Origin: Ascarosepion bandense
Taxonomy: Eukaryota > Mollusca > Cephalopoda > Sepiida > Sepiidae
Reading direction: 5' to 3'
DNA: 64,000 bases
NCBI GenBank assembly: GCA_037127315.1
Contig: JBBBDQ010001918.1
Location: forward strand, 4,351,001-4,415,000
A program made the position numbers and the translations under genes. Below the pieces are notes generated by a model. It was given only the letters and a program-made list of their open reading frames with translations, had not been told where the DNA came from and did no database searches. Positions 42,082 to 52,497 of the stretch are shown piece by piece. Position 1 is the stretch's first letter; every line of letters begins with the position of its first letter.

Positions 42082-42965
42082 AATGTAAGAAATGAAAAGA
42101 AAAAGAGGAAAAATACTGAATAAAATAATAAAGGCAATTTGGTGAGGAGAAGAAAAGAAAGAAAGAAAATAAATAAATAAAGAAAGAAAGAAAGAAAGAA
42201 AGAAAAAAGAAAGAAATGTAAGAAATGAAAAGAAAAAGAGGAAAATACTGAATAAAATAACAAAGGCAATTTGGTGAGGAGAAGAAAAGGAAGAACGAAA
42301 ATAAATAAAGAAATAAAGAAAGAAAGAAAGAAAGAAATGTAAGAAATGAAAAAAAAGAGGAAAATACTGAATAAAATAACAAAGGCAATTTGGTGAGGAG
42401 GAGGAAAAAAGAACGAAAGAAAGAAAGAAAGAAAAAAAGAAAGAAAGAAAGAAAGAAAGAAAGATCTAATGGCAAAACGAAGAAGAGGAAAAATATGAAA
42501 TAAAAGACCAAATTAAATTTGTTGAAAGAAAGAAAGAAAGAAAGAAAGAAAGAACTAATGGCAGAAAGAAGGACAGTAAAAATACTAAAAACAGAATAAA
42601 GATTTGTAAGAAAGAAAGAAACAAAGAAAGAATGAACGAAAGATAAAAAAAATAGAGAAAGAGAGTAAAAACGAAAGAAACATAGGAAAATAAATAAAAG
42701 GAAAGAAAAATGTCTGAAGAAGATAAAGATGTAAAAGGAATTAAGGAAGGAGTATGAATAAAGCTATGATTGGGCAAGATTATGAATTTAAAAAAAAGAG
42801 GATTTTAAAAGAAAAAAGAAAAGTAAGAAAGTTATTAAATAAAAATAGAAAGAAAAATGCAAAGATAGAAAAGAGAAAAGGAGAGTAAACGTAAAAGAAA
42901 GAAATAAAAAAAGAAAAATAAGAAGAAAGAAAGAAAGGTTGGTAAAGAAAGTCGGTATGCGTAGA
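41885..42965. repeat. Polypurine (GAAA)n tract with ~130 bp higher-order unit
   Basis: GGCAATTTGGTGAGGAG recurs at about 41996, 42133, 42269 and 42384, each followed by (GAAA)n, AATGTAAGAAATGAAAAG and GGAAAATACTGAATAAAATA. Right of 42470 the pattern becomes irregular purine sequence. Minus-strand open frames are Phe/Leu/Ser artefacts. Confidence 0.9.
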
Positions 42966-43334
42966 AAGAAGGCGTGTCTGTCATATCATTTATCCACCGA
43001 CATTTTTTATCTTATCACTGATAGTAGAAAAGGTCAGGAGCGAGAAGCTGTCCACTCTAATTTGTCCGTTGGCAATGGGACATTTTTATTCTGCAATAGA
43101 TAAATCAGAAAAACGGAAAAAGCCCGCGTGATATTTCGGAAATATTCGAATTTGCTCAAAGCGCAAATTTCACGTTACATTTCGCCGTCTCATAAAGCCA
43201 TCGTCCGATTTGTTTTCATTCTCATTCTTTTATATGAACTGTTGCCATATCTTTGACTTATTTTTCCAAACTTTTTTTTCTGATTTTCTGGGTTTTACTG
43301 ATCATCTACTTGTCTTCAGTGCCATTTTTGTAAA
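42966..43334. other. Unassigned sequence
   Basis: No recognised content. It includes a GC-richer patch near 43110-43210. Confidence 0.35.
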
Positions 43335-43870
43335 CGTATTCTTCTTCTTCTTCTTCTATGTGCCCTGTCCCTTCAGGACGTAGGCGATCATGGCTCTCCA
43401 CGTCTCCCTACTCCTTGTGGCTCTTAGTATGTTTGCTCCTGTTGCTCCTGGCAACCCCCGTACCGTCATCCACCTGATCAGTCCCTGCAAATACGTCATC
43501 CGCTGCCTTCCTCTGTCTCTCCTTCCTTCTATCTGTCCAGTCAGTATCAGGTTCTCCAGGCTCTCCTTCCTCATTGCATGTCCCAGGAACTTCAGTTGTC
43601 TCTTCCTGATGCTCAGCATCAATTTCCTTTTTTGTTGCCATTCGTCGTTGCTTGTATGCTCAGTCCACGATATCCGTAGCATCCTTCTGTAGAACCACAT
43701 TTCGGCCGCTTCCAGTTTTGTCCTCATTTTCGATGATATTGTCCAGCATTCACAGCCGTATTGAAGAACTGACATCACGTAGCAGTCTAGCACTCTTTTC
43801 TTCGTTTCTATTGAGATTTTCCTGTGTGTTAGTTTGAACGTCGTTTTCCACCTGCCTTCATTTGTTTGAA
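43335..43870 (-). mobile_element. LINE-B 3' region, minus strand
   Basis: The complement of 43341-43380 is the 3' end (CCTGAAGGGACAGGGCAC, then a GAAGAAGAAG tail). The coding part lies to the right and reaches 43860. Confidence 0.8.
43356..43793 (-). pseudogene. LINE-B ORF2 C-terminal fragment, best minus-strand copy
   Basis: 145 codons uninterrupted: CYVMSVLQYGCECWTISSKM, MWFYRRMLRISWTEHTSNDE, then, after a local frame change relative to other copies, QLKFLGHAMRKESLENLILT, MTYLQGLIRWMTVRGLPGAT, IAYVLKGQGT and stop. The YRRMLRISWTE and LGHAMRK blocks are the hallmarks of this LINE C-terminus, the region after the RT domain. No catalytic residues are included. The Met at 43793 is internal, not a natural start. 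Confidence 0.75.
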
Positions 43871-43969
43871 ATTTTCCTCACTTATTTTCAAATTCACACG
43901 AGATTCACCATTTTTGTCAGTTCTCTCTAGCCATCTACCAATCTCTTTCTATGTACCCCAGTCTCTTCA

Positions 43970-44024
<55 letters not shown>
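43970..44024. repeat. (TATC)n microsatellite
   Basis: About 12 perfect units next to the Helitron-like end. Confidence 0.95.
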
Positions 44025-44031
44025 GTGCATA

Positions 44032-44478
44032 CTAGCAGTATAGCCCAGCGTTGCTCGGGTGTAATGAAACCTTTAAAACTAATCCATGGTCGTGGAACTC
44101 AGACTCAGTGAAAGAGTAGACTGAAAGAAAAATGAATGTATGTAAGTCAAATTTTGATTTCCTGGTATCAATATCAATTTTTCTGCATTATTTTAAGAAC
44201 TGCAACCTGGAAACTTCTGAATATCGTTTCTTATGTCTTTGTCTATGAGTGTATCAAGTTTGATTGAAATCGGACCACTTCTTCTATAACCGGATTTTTT
44301 CGATTATCGATTTTCGATATTTATCGGGGGTACCTCGACACAAAACTTAGCTAACACTCGCAGACGCTTATAGTACAACTATGTAAATTTTCTAGAAAGT
44401 CGGTTCAGCCGTTTCGGAGTCTATAGGTAACGGAAACACACACACAGAGGCAAAGTTCCGTTTACAAATAAGTTTAGA
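44032..44478 (-). mobile_element. Helitron-like non-autonomous element, both ends present
   Basis: Minus strand. The 5' TCTAAACTTATTTGTAAACG starts at 44478 after A, and the 3' CTAG ends at 44032, followed by T. The body includes TTCAGCCGTTTCGGAGTC and CTTATAGTACAAC on the plus strand, and CCCAGCGTTGCTCGGG precedes the CTAG end. At about 447 bp it is the shortest complete copy. No target duplication is seen, as expected for the class. Confidence 0.75.
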
Positions 44479-44497
44479 TATATGTTCATATCTATCT

Positions 44498-44498
44498 A

Positions 44499-44548
<50 letters not shown>
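44498..44548. repeat. (TA)n microsatellite
   Basis: About 24 TA units. Confidence 0.95.
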
Positions 44549-44549
<1 letters not shown>

Positions 44550-44594
44550 GCATATCTGTTCAAATCTACACAAATCTATCTCGGCCTCCTTTAT

Positions 44595-44596
44595 CT

Positions 44597-44650
<54 letters not shown>

Positions 44651-44681
44651 CATTCTGTTCATATCTATCTCATTCTGTTCA

Positions 44682-44742
<61 letters not shown>

Positions 44743-44773
44743 CATTCTGTTCATATCTATCTCATTTTGTTCA

Positions 44774-44826
<53 letters not shown>

Positions 44827-44836
44827 CATTCTGTTC

Positions 44837-44880
<44 letters not shown>

Positions 44881-44891
44881 CATTCTGTTCA

Positions 44892-44932
<41 letters not shown>

Positions 44933-44983
44933 CTTTCTGTTCATATCTATCTATCTATCTATCTATCTATCTCATTCTGTTCA

Positions 44984-45030
<47 letters not shown>

Positions 45031-45055
45031 TTATCTATCCATCTCATTCTGTTCA

Positions 45056-45092
<37 letters not shown>

Positions 45093-45103
45093 CATTCTGT
45101 TCA

Positions 45104-45146
<43 letters not shown>

Positions 45147-45147
45147 G
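44595..45147. repeat. (TATC)n array with CATTCTGTTCA interruptions
   Basis: Blocks of 6-15 TATC units alternate with CATTCTGTTCATATC or close variants about ten times. The regular spacing shows duplication of block-plus-interruption units. The 247-codon Ile-Tyr-Leu-Ser frame across it is an artefact. Confidence 0.95.
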
Positions 45148-45454
45148 TTCTATAATTTGAACTCTGTGTGTGAAAGATGCAAGCTACGTAATAAAGGAGG
45201 TCAAAATCAATCAAGCAGAAAGTAGAAAAATCTAACTGGCGTGTGGTGTAGATAAAGGCGACGGAAAATCCGATGCGGATATCCGAACGGGTATAAGAAG
45301 GCGTGACATAGGCCTTGCTGAAAAATATTCAATATATTAAGTGATTAAAAAATGTTCTCACAAACAAAAGATCCAAGTGCTGAACTGTTGTTTAATACAA
45401 CTCTAATATGGTAGTGGTTGCTGGACGTTCTCCTTTGAGATAACCATGGGAATA
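45148..45454. other. Unassigned sequence
   Basis: Nothing recognised. Confidence 0.35.
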
Positions 45455-45461
45455 CCAGGTC

Positions 45462-45655
45462 TGTTAAGTGCCATGCGTGATACACGCTTCGGGTTATCAT
45501 GTCTCGGAAGAGGCATAACTGACTGGGCAGAAGATATATCCCGCAGTACGTTGCCTTTACTTTCTGCGGTAGTCAGGTTGCCAACCAAGGCTATAGAACC
45601 CAATATTGTTCTGTTATTTAACCCATAGCAGGAAGAATGAAATGCATTGATATCT
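45462..45655 (-). mobile_element. SINE-A, head missing
   Basis: 3' domain and core in reverse orientation (GTGATACACGCTTCGGG, TTGCCTTTACTTTCTGCGG, CCCATAGCAGGAAGAATG). The tRNA-like head is replaced by LINE-B sequence directly after GATATCTTTCCCATTA. Confidence 0.8.
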
Positions 45656-45885
45656 TTCCCATTACGTGTCCCACGAACCTCTTGTATCTTCCTGATATTT
45701 ATTATCATTTTTCTTTTCGTCTGCATCCATTCCAACACCTCGTCGTTGCACGTGATCTATCCTCAGCATCCTTCTGTAAAACCACATTTTTGCTGCCTCA
45801 AGCTTCTCCTTCATCTTTGATGAGATCGTTCAGCATTCATTTCCATACAGAAGGACAGATATCATTTAGCCATCCAGCACTATTT
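45656..45885 (-). mobile_element. LINE-B relic, minus strand
   Basis: GTGTCCCACGAACCTCTTGTA corresponds to the complement of the LGHA-encoding region and CATCCTTCTGTAAAACCACAT to that encoding the WFYRRM block. TTCAGCATTCATTTCCATAC follows. Frames are broken. Confidence 0.75.
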
Positions 45886-46436
45886 GAATTTAAGCTCGTC
45901 AACACCAGTATACGTAATCACGACTTTTATATAGGCTGAGGAAAACTGAGAAAATTGTGTATATTCTATCAATGTTTGCATCGATAAAAAAAAGGCAAAC
46001 ATCTCAGCTACTAGGAAATATATCTTCCTTCCTACGATTTCCTTTCCTTTCCTCTATGTTTATCATTATTCCTTCAGTTTATCAAATGCCCCTTTCTTTA
46101 GAATTATCGCATTCTTTATCTTTTGTATTTCATAGATTTTGGCAAATGGCGTCAAATCCACAAGTCCGAAAAATCCAACCAATGAAAAAATATGGAAGCA
46201 TAAGGGCATAAGAACAAAGTAGCATATGAATACAAGAGAATATCAGTGAATGTTTTATCAGAAGAAGAATGAAGTCTAGCAAACCCGATCGATGCCAAAG
46301 ATAAGGAATGCCATGTAGAATAATGAAGACTGTAATTTTTCTATTTGTTCTTTCGTCCGTAAATTCTGTCGCATTAAATATAATCACTATATAAGTAGAA
46401 CAAGATCAACTGTGTCTTTGTGCCAAGTATCAAACA
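45886..46436. other. Unassigned sequence
   Basis: Frames at 45957-46211 and on the minus strand at 46130-46387 show no recognised motif. Confidence 0.35.
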
Positions 46437-46777
46437 TCTAAACTTATTTATAAATGGAACTTTGTCTCTGTGTGTGTATGTGTGTCTGTGTGTGTGTATG
46501 TGTATCTGTGGGTGTGTGTGTGTCCGTTACCTATAGAACCCGAAACGGCTGAACCGATTTTCTTGAAAATTTACACAGTTGTACTATAAGCATCTGCGAG
46601 TGTTCTTAGCTAGGTTTTGTGTCGATGTACCCCCGATAAATATCGGTAATCGAAAAAATCGGGTTATAGAAGGAGTGGGCCGATTTTAATCAAATTTGAT
46701 ACACTCATAGACAAAGACATAAGAGACGATATTCAGAAGTTTCAAGATTGCAGTTCTGACAATAGTGCAGAAAATCG

Positions 46778-46820
<43 letters not shown>

Positions 46821-47204
46821 GCAAGATGTTAGTGTGTGTGTCTGTTTATTTGCCTGCATGTCTGTATTTTTTTCAGCCCTTTTATTTATGTTTTTCTTTC
46901 GCGTTTAGCTCTAAGTAGGTAAAATTGTAGTTCTTAGTCTCAGCCATGATACCATTTACTCAGAGAACTTATTTAGCCTTCAAAATTCGGGTTACGACAA
47001 AAAACCTATTTGATATCGATATCAGGAAATCAAAATTTGACTTACATCCATTCATTTTTCTTTCAGTCTACGGTTTCGCTTTAACTGGAAACAACTATTG
47101 CTTTTTAGTCTTTCGTGCCAACGTCCAAAGAATCTGAGCTCCAGGACCATGGATTAGTTTTAAAACTTTCATTACACCCGAGCAACGCAGGGCTATACTG
47201 CTAG
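46437..47204 (+). mobile_element. Helitron-like non-autonomous element, both ends present
   Basis: Starts TCTAAACTTATTTATAAATG after A (46436) and ends CTATACTGCTAG before T (47205). At 768 bp it is the fullest copy in the window: GT-rich run, CGGCTGAACCGA block, AATCGAAAAAATCGGGTTAT, an (AT)n run at 46781-46816, then a 3' part with CCAGGACCATGGATTAG. No coding frame for Rep or helicase. Confidence 0.75.
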
Positions 47205-47211
47205 TTATGTA

Positions 47212-47500
47212 TAAATATTTTAGTCGATAACACAATAATACTCACTTATACACACAGTAAAAAGAACCTTCAGATATTGGAGACCATCTACATTAAATCA
47301 AAACAACGCACACTTAATAAAATCACATTTCAATCTGTTCACAACACATTACATTGCATTTAGACATATGGTTCTGTTAATATTTCGGTCTCTCACGCGG
47401 TGTGACGTAATAGAACCGCATTACAAATTTACGAACTTCGTCTGATATTCAGTGTTTTATGTCAACACAAGATAATATCATCTTTGATATCAGGCCAGTC
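47212..47500 (+). mobile_element. Penelope-like element, 3' fragment
   Basis: Encodes DNTIILTYTHSKKNLQILET, then IYIKSKQRTLNKITFQS, and stops at the same place as the 4.4-5.15 kb copy. It continues into the shared 3' sequence with CACGCGGTGTGACGTAATAG and TTATGTCAACACAAGATAA. 5' truncated. Confidence 0.7.
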
Positions 47501-47504
47501 GAAA

Positions 47505-47590
47505 TAAATATATATACTGTTTGATTATGAGCAGAATAACTATTTAAATACGAGTATCGATCAAAAATAATGTTCAAACAAATAATTATA
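47505..47590 (+). repeat. Unclassified repeat S
   Basis: ATATATACTGTTTGATTATG, AACTATTTAAATACGAGTAT and CAAAAATAATGTTCAAAC match 51.28-51.36 kb and, less well, 2.83-2.92 kb. Confidence 0.5.
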
Positions 47591-47601
47591 TATATATATA
47601 C

Positions 47602-47642
<41 letters not shown>

Positions 47643-47746
47643 CGAAGCATTATACATGCACGTATGAAACATTAAATATATATATATATATATAAGCATT
47701 ATACACAGAAGTACCAAACATTATATATATATATACATGCGAAGCA

Positions 47747-47832
<86 letters not shown>
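47586..47832. repeat. Cluster of (TA)n and (AC)n microsatellites
   Basis: Several (TA)n runs separated by GCGAAGCATTATACATG-like words, then (AC)n and a final (TA)n run. The GAAGCAT words recur three times. Confidence 0.9.
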
Positions 47833-47833
<1 letters not shown>

Positions 47834-47836
<3 letters not shown>

Positions 47837-47985
47837 GTCTATTGAACAGGTGAAGAGGCTCATCCCTTGTTTACTGTTTAGGATGTGGTTTCCGGTTTTC
47901 TCTTTTCTAATCTCTTCACTCTAACGTAGCCCCCTGCACATCAGTGGCGTTACCGCCTTGCTCGGGGTGATATGATTAAAATATA
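47834..47985 (+). mobile_element. VTR element, single truncated unit plus tail
   Basis: Starts within the unit at ACGTCTATTGAACAGGTG, continues to the pyrimidine end and the tail (TAGCCCCCTGCACATCAGTG ... GGGGTGATATGATTAAAA). AT microsatellites flank it directly on both sides. Confidence 0.8.
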
Positions 47986-48174
47986 TATATATATATATAT
48001 ATGCCGTCATTTCTAAAATCTGCCGTCACTTTTTACGGTACACGTACACAAGTAAATAAAAAAATACTAAATAACATTTCAAAATTCAAGTGTGGATACG
48101 TGAGAAGAATATGTATAAAATAAACTTTAGAAGAAACTAGAATGACAGTCCTAAACAGAAAACAAGTGATAAAA
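47986..48174. other. AT microsatellite then unassigned sequence
   Basis: (AT)n at about 47983-48002, then nothing recognised. Confidence 0.5.
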
Positions 48175-49084
48175 ACCAGGAAAACTGCGAACCGTACGAT
48201 TGTTAAAAAAACAACAAGAACAAGAAGTCTGTGAACCGAACGATTGCTAAAAAAAACGGGAAGAGTGTGAACCGGACAATTTTTAAAAAACCGGGAAGAC
48301 TACGAACCGGATGATTGCTAAAAAAAAAAAATCGGGAAAAAAGCGAACATGAGTTTTTTAAAAAACTGGGAATCCTACGAACCGGACGAATGTTAAAAAG
48401 TACCGGGAAGACTGCGAACTGTACGATTGTTAAAAAAACCGGGAACCAACGAACCAGACGATTAAATGAACCGGACAATTATTAAAAAAAACCTTGAAGA
48501 TTACGAACTGGACGACTGTTAAAAAACCGGGAAGACTACGAACTGGACGATTGCTAAAAACCGAGGAGTCTGCGAACCGGACGATTGTTTAAAAAAAAAC
48601 CAGGAAGACTACGAACTGGATGATTGTTAAAAAAACCGGGAAGACTACGAATTGGACGATTGTTAAAAAACTTTGAATACTACGAACTGGACGATTGTTA
48701 AAAACCGGGAAGAATGCGAACCGGACGATTGTTAAAAAAACTCAGGAAGACTACGAACTGGATGATTGTTAAAAAAACCGGGAAGTCTATGAATTGGACG
48801 AATGTTAAAAAACTGGGAAGAGTGCGAACCGGACAATTGTTAAAAAAAAAAAGACAGGAAGAGTACGAACTGGATGATTGTTAAAAAAAAAATGGGAAAA
48901 CTACAAACCGGACGATTGTGAAAAAAACGTGAAGACTGCGAACTGGATAACTGTTAAAAAAAGAACAAGTTAACTGCGAATTGGACTATTGTTTAAAAGA
49001 CTGGTAAGATTGTGCGCCTGACGACTGTCCAAAACCTGGGAAGACTGCAAACCAGACGATTATTCAAAAGACCTGGAAGATTGT
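48175..49084 (+). repeat. Degenerate ~36 bp minisatellite
   Basis: Units vary around GACTACGAACTGGACGATTG followed by TTAAAAAAACCGGGAA. About 25 copies are present, with frequent changes in A-run length and single bases (CGAACCGGAC against CGAACTGGAC). Confidence 0.9.
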
Positions 49085-49665
49085 GAGCCTGATGAGTCTT
49101 CAAAAGTACGGGAAAACTGCGAATCTGATGATTATTCAAAAATCCGGGAAGACTACGAACTGGACGCTTGTTCAAAAGACCGAGAATACTGTGAATCGGA
49201 AGATAGCAGATATATCCGCTAATATAGAATGAGCCTGATGAGTCTTCAAAACTTCGGGAAAACTGCGAATCTGATGATTATTCAAAAATCCGGGAAGACT
49301 ACGAACTGGACGCTTGTTCAAAAGACCGAGAATACTGTGAATCGGAAGATAGCAGATATATCCGCTAATATAGAATGAGCCTGATGAGTCTTCAAAACTT
49401 CGGGAAAACTGCGAATCTGATGATTATTCAAAAATCCGGGAAGACTACGAACTGGACGCTTGTTCAAAAGACCGAGAATACTGAGAATCGGAAGATAGCA
49501 GATATATCCGCTAATATAGAATGAGCCTGATGAGTCTTCAAAACTTCGGGAAAACTGCGAATCTGATGAGTATTCAAAAATCCGTGAAAACTGTGAATAT
49601 GACGCTTGTTCAAAAGACCGAGAATATTGAGAATCGGAAGATAGCAGATATATCCGCTAATATAG
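49085..49665 (+). repeat. Higher-order array, 146 bp unit, four copies
   Basis: GAGCCTGATGAGTCTTCAAA occurs at 49085, 49231, 49377 and 49523, a constant 146 bp. Each unit contains about four 36 bp subunits, the last diverged to GATAGCAGATATATCCGC. The first three copies are nearly identical, the fourth has a few changes. Confidence 0.9.
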
Positions 49666-49796
49666 AAGGAAATAAATAAATAAAAATAAAAGTAAATGAA
49701 AGTTCCGAGTTTCAGAGTGAAAAATTAGAAGTATACTGTTGAAGTTAACTTTAGAAGAAATCACTTCTCGAGGCCTCGCCTTATCAAAAAATAACA

Positions 49797-51230
49797 ATGT
49801 ATGCTCACAACCACAAACACAATGCTAAACCAGCCTCACAAAAATCACCTAAACCCCTCAACAATTTCTTAATTAACATCCGTGTAATTCGTAACAATTT
49901 TTGCAGTGCGGAATCGTTCCTCCACGAAAAGTCCCCAGATTTCTGCGAAACTAACCTGTACCCCTCAATCCCTTCCTCTGATTTCTCAATCCCAGATTAC
50001 CTTCCCCTCTTTAGGGAGGAATTCAGCGTCCATATGCATGGTCTGGGAGTCTATGTCAGTAAACATCTCCCTCTGGTTATGAAGGTTTTCTTTTTAATCT
50101 ACTGTCTATCCATACATGTGCCTCGGTTTCTTTCTACTAAACTCAGCTATCTTTTTCTTCCTCTCCCTACCGTATCTTGCTAGACAGTATCTCTGATAAT
50201 ATAGATAAGGCCATCGTCTCGCACTCGTTCGCAAACATATTTGTGTTCGGTGACATCAATGCCCATTACGCCAATTGCACGGAAAACCCTGTTACTGAAC
50301 TTGCTGCCATACACACCTTTAACTTTACGATCACCCAGTCTCACACGCAAGAGGTGAACTTCCCCACACGTTTCCCCAGTATGCGTGCACGACAAGCCTC
50401 TCTTCTAAATTTTTATTCACTTCTATCCCTGACACCTGCCATGCCATGCAGTTTTGCCCTCTTGGCAACTCTGACTACACTGTGATTTCTGTTAATATAT
50501 CTCTCCACTCTCCTCACCCCAGGAACCCCCGACTAGCAGAATCTCTAACTACTATCAAATGGTAGACGTAGAGGCATTACAAGATTTTCTGTGATGTGTC
50601 TCTTGGAAATAGTGCTTCCGAGGTCTCTTCCTGGCATCGATGCTTTCATCCCAACCAGGAAGTTCTACCTTAAACCCTATTCGCCCCCTGGTTCCCCCTG
50701 CTGTTCGGCCGGCATAGCCCAGATAAATCACTACTTCCTGTTTTATCGAAGCCAACCTTCTGACTAAAATAGGCGCCTATTTGCCTCTGTTCGCAATGAG
50801 TGTAAGATGATCGTCAATGTTGGAGCCAAACTTGCACGCTCCTATATTCGGCTCATTCTGTTGTTTGCCGAGAGAATGAAGCCGAATATAGGAGCGTGCA
50901 AGTTTGGCTCCAAAGACAACTGGAGGATCTGCAAAAGGGCGCTAAACAGTTGCAAACCTTTCATTCCTCCTTTAATAAATAAATAAATATAAAGTCTTCA
51001 CAGCTACAGCATACAAGGCTGAGTGCCTTTCTCGCAGATTCTCCTCCAACTCCCCAATTAATTCATCTTGAGCATCCACACCCTACTTCCCCGCTAGAAC
51101 TGAGGCTCAAATGAGCAACGTTTACATTACACAATCGCTGTCCTCTAAAATAATTTTAAAACTTGACTCCTATAAGGTGAGCATAGGCGACGGAATCACA
51201 GTCATCAATTTTGTACAAAAATGGGTGTCA
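49797..51230 (+). pseudogene. LINE ORF2 N-terminal half (AP-type endonuclease), decayed
   Basis: The frame at 49797-50183 reads FLINIRVIRNNFCSAESFLH, SPDFCETNLYP and FREEFSVHMHGLGVYVSKHL, matching the pattern of a LINE apurinic-like endonuclease (exonuclease-endonuclease-phosphatase fold): N-terminal NIR, then the ETNL block. A frame shift leads to 50177-50485 with FVFGDINAHY, the GD.NAH motif, and VNFPTRFPS. Downstream, 50500-51230 is too broken for a continuous reading but keeps LINE-like fragments. Whether this is LINE-A or another family cannot be told, as no other copy here covers this part. Confidence 0.65.
50820..50913. repeat. Near-perfect inverted repeat, 34 bp arms
   Basis: 50820-50853 and 50880-50913 are exact reverse complements of 34 bp, beginning TTGGAGCCAAACTTGCACGC. 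A further six pairs (CATTCT with AGAATG) follow after one unpaired base, leaving a loop of about 13 bases. It lies within the decayed LINE endonuclease copy. Confidence 0.9.
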
Positions 51231-51274
51231 TTCGACAGGATTCGAACTTATCGTTAATATTCAGGCCGGTAGAG

Positions 51275-51362
51275 ATAAATATATAAATATACTGTTTGAT
51301 TAAAAACAGAATATCTACTCCAATTCGAGCATCGATTAAAAATAATGATCAAATAATTTCAA
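51275..51362 (+). repeat. Unclassified repeat S
   Basis: AAATATACTGTTTGATTAAA, ATATCTACTCCAATTCGAG and ATTAAAAATAATGATCAAA match the copy at 47.5 kb. Confidence 0.5.
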
Positions 51363-51439
51363 TATGTTGGTTGTTAAACCATTTCGTTACTCTTCGGTAT
51401 TTTCCGTAGTGTTAAAATATCTATAGCGTGTACTTTGTA

Positions 51440-52258
51440 TATATGTGTATTCTTTTTTTTTTTTTATCATCTCACCCCAAGCAAGGCATTCCACTGCCAC
51501 TATTGCGTATGGGGCTACATAGGGGAAGGTAAAGAGAAGGAGTGGTTAGACATAGGGAATGTCAGGAGGAATGGGAGCAGGTTAGTGTGTTAGGAGGTGT
51601 CTATTGACCTTACATTTAAACTCCTGGAGATTGTAGCCGTCGGGGAAGCAATCGTGTGGAAGGGAATTCCACAGTTGGGAAGTGCGAGGAGAGAAACTGT
51701 TGGAGTAGAAGTTGCGGTTGCATTTTATCGGTTTCACTGTAAAAGGGTGGGATTTAGTTGCTAATCTAGTATCTCGTTCAAATTCGTATTTAGGGCGCAC
51801 CAGTGATCTAAGTTCATCGGAACAGAAGCCGTGAAAGTATTTATAGAAGAGACACAGGGAAGCCACGTCGCACCGGTGAGAGAGAGACTGCAGGCGGTCT
51901 GCCAAGTCGGTATCTATCACATTACAGACCCTCCTCTGAACCTTATCGAGAAGCCCGAGGAGAATAGCAGGGGCACCCGACCAGATATGGCAGCAGTATT
52001 CAATGCACGGGCGGATGGTAGATTTATATATGTGCAGGATAGATTTAGACGGAAAAAAACTTCCGGGCACTACACAGAGAACCGACTTTCATAGCAGCGG
52101 ATTTAGCAATGGATTCGATATAGTCATCCCATTTGAGGTCCGCTGAAAGGAGGCGTTGTGTTTTACTCTCTGGGAGGCAAGCCTGGTCCATGCTAATGGG
52201 AGGTAGGTGAGATTGTCGATGATGGTTAATTGAGAGTAGCTTCGTTTTAGAAGCATTG
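51440..52258 (-). mobile_element. LINE-A 3' half, minus strand
   Basis: The tail complement is at about 51465 (TCATCTCACCCCAAGCAAGG), then the 3' UTR complement and the ORF2 C-terminus, continuing in broken frame to the complement of the HLPPISMDQACLPESK region near 52200. 5' truncated next to a (GT)n tract. It is closest to the 23.0-24.05 kb copy. Confidence 0.85.
51582..52255 (-). pseudogene. LINE-A ORF2 fragment
   Basis: Open from about 52070 to the TAA at 51582: FFPSKSILHIYKSTIRPCIE, LLDKVQRRVCNVIDTDLADR, LCLFYKYFHGFCSDELRSLV, TSQLWNSLPHDCFPDGYNLQ, NRHLLTH. It keeps AGA (Arg) where the 23.0 kb copy has TGA. A small indel near 52060-52070 (an extra A in the run before CTTCCGGGC) shifts the frame from the upstream part. 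The catalytic YADD lies beyond the truncation. Confidence 0.8.
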
Positions 52259-52274
52259 TATGTTCGTATATATA

Positions 52275-52275
52275 G

Positions 52276-52328
<53 letters not shown>
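52275..52328. repeat. (GT)n microsatellite
   Basis: About 27 GT units. Confidence 0.95.
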
Positions 52329-52329
<1 letters not shown>

Positions 52330-52473
52330 TAGAAAGAGAGAGAGTTTAAAAATAATAATTTTTCTGAAAGCCAGGCAATATTTTCACTTAAACGCAATGT
52401 GTTACTGGGAATTAAAGAAAAAAGAATGAAACAAATTTAGTGAGGAGAAAGGGCAACAGAAGGTTATTTTCTG

Positions 52474-52497
52474 GAGTAGATAGACTTTAATTGGAGT
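52474..52497 (+). repeat. VTR 5' end remnant
   Basis: GGAGTAGATAGAC followed by AATTGGAG matches the short repeat at the 5' ends of the VTR copies at 40.2 and 53.0 kb. A SINE-A begins directly after it. Confidence 0.5.

Noticed and set aside
44482..45225. 247-codon Ile-Tyr-Leu-Ser protein
   Set aside because: Direct reading of a (TATC)n microsatellite.
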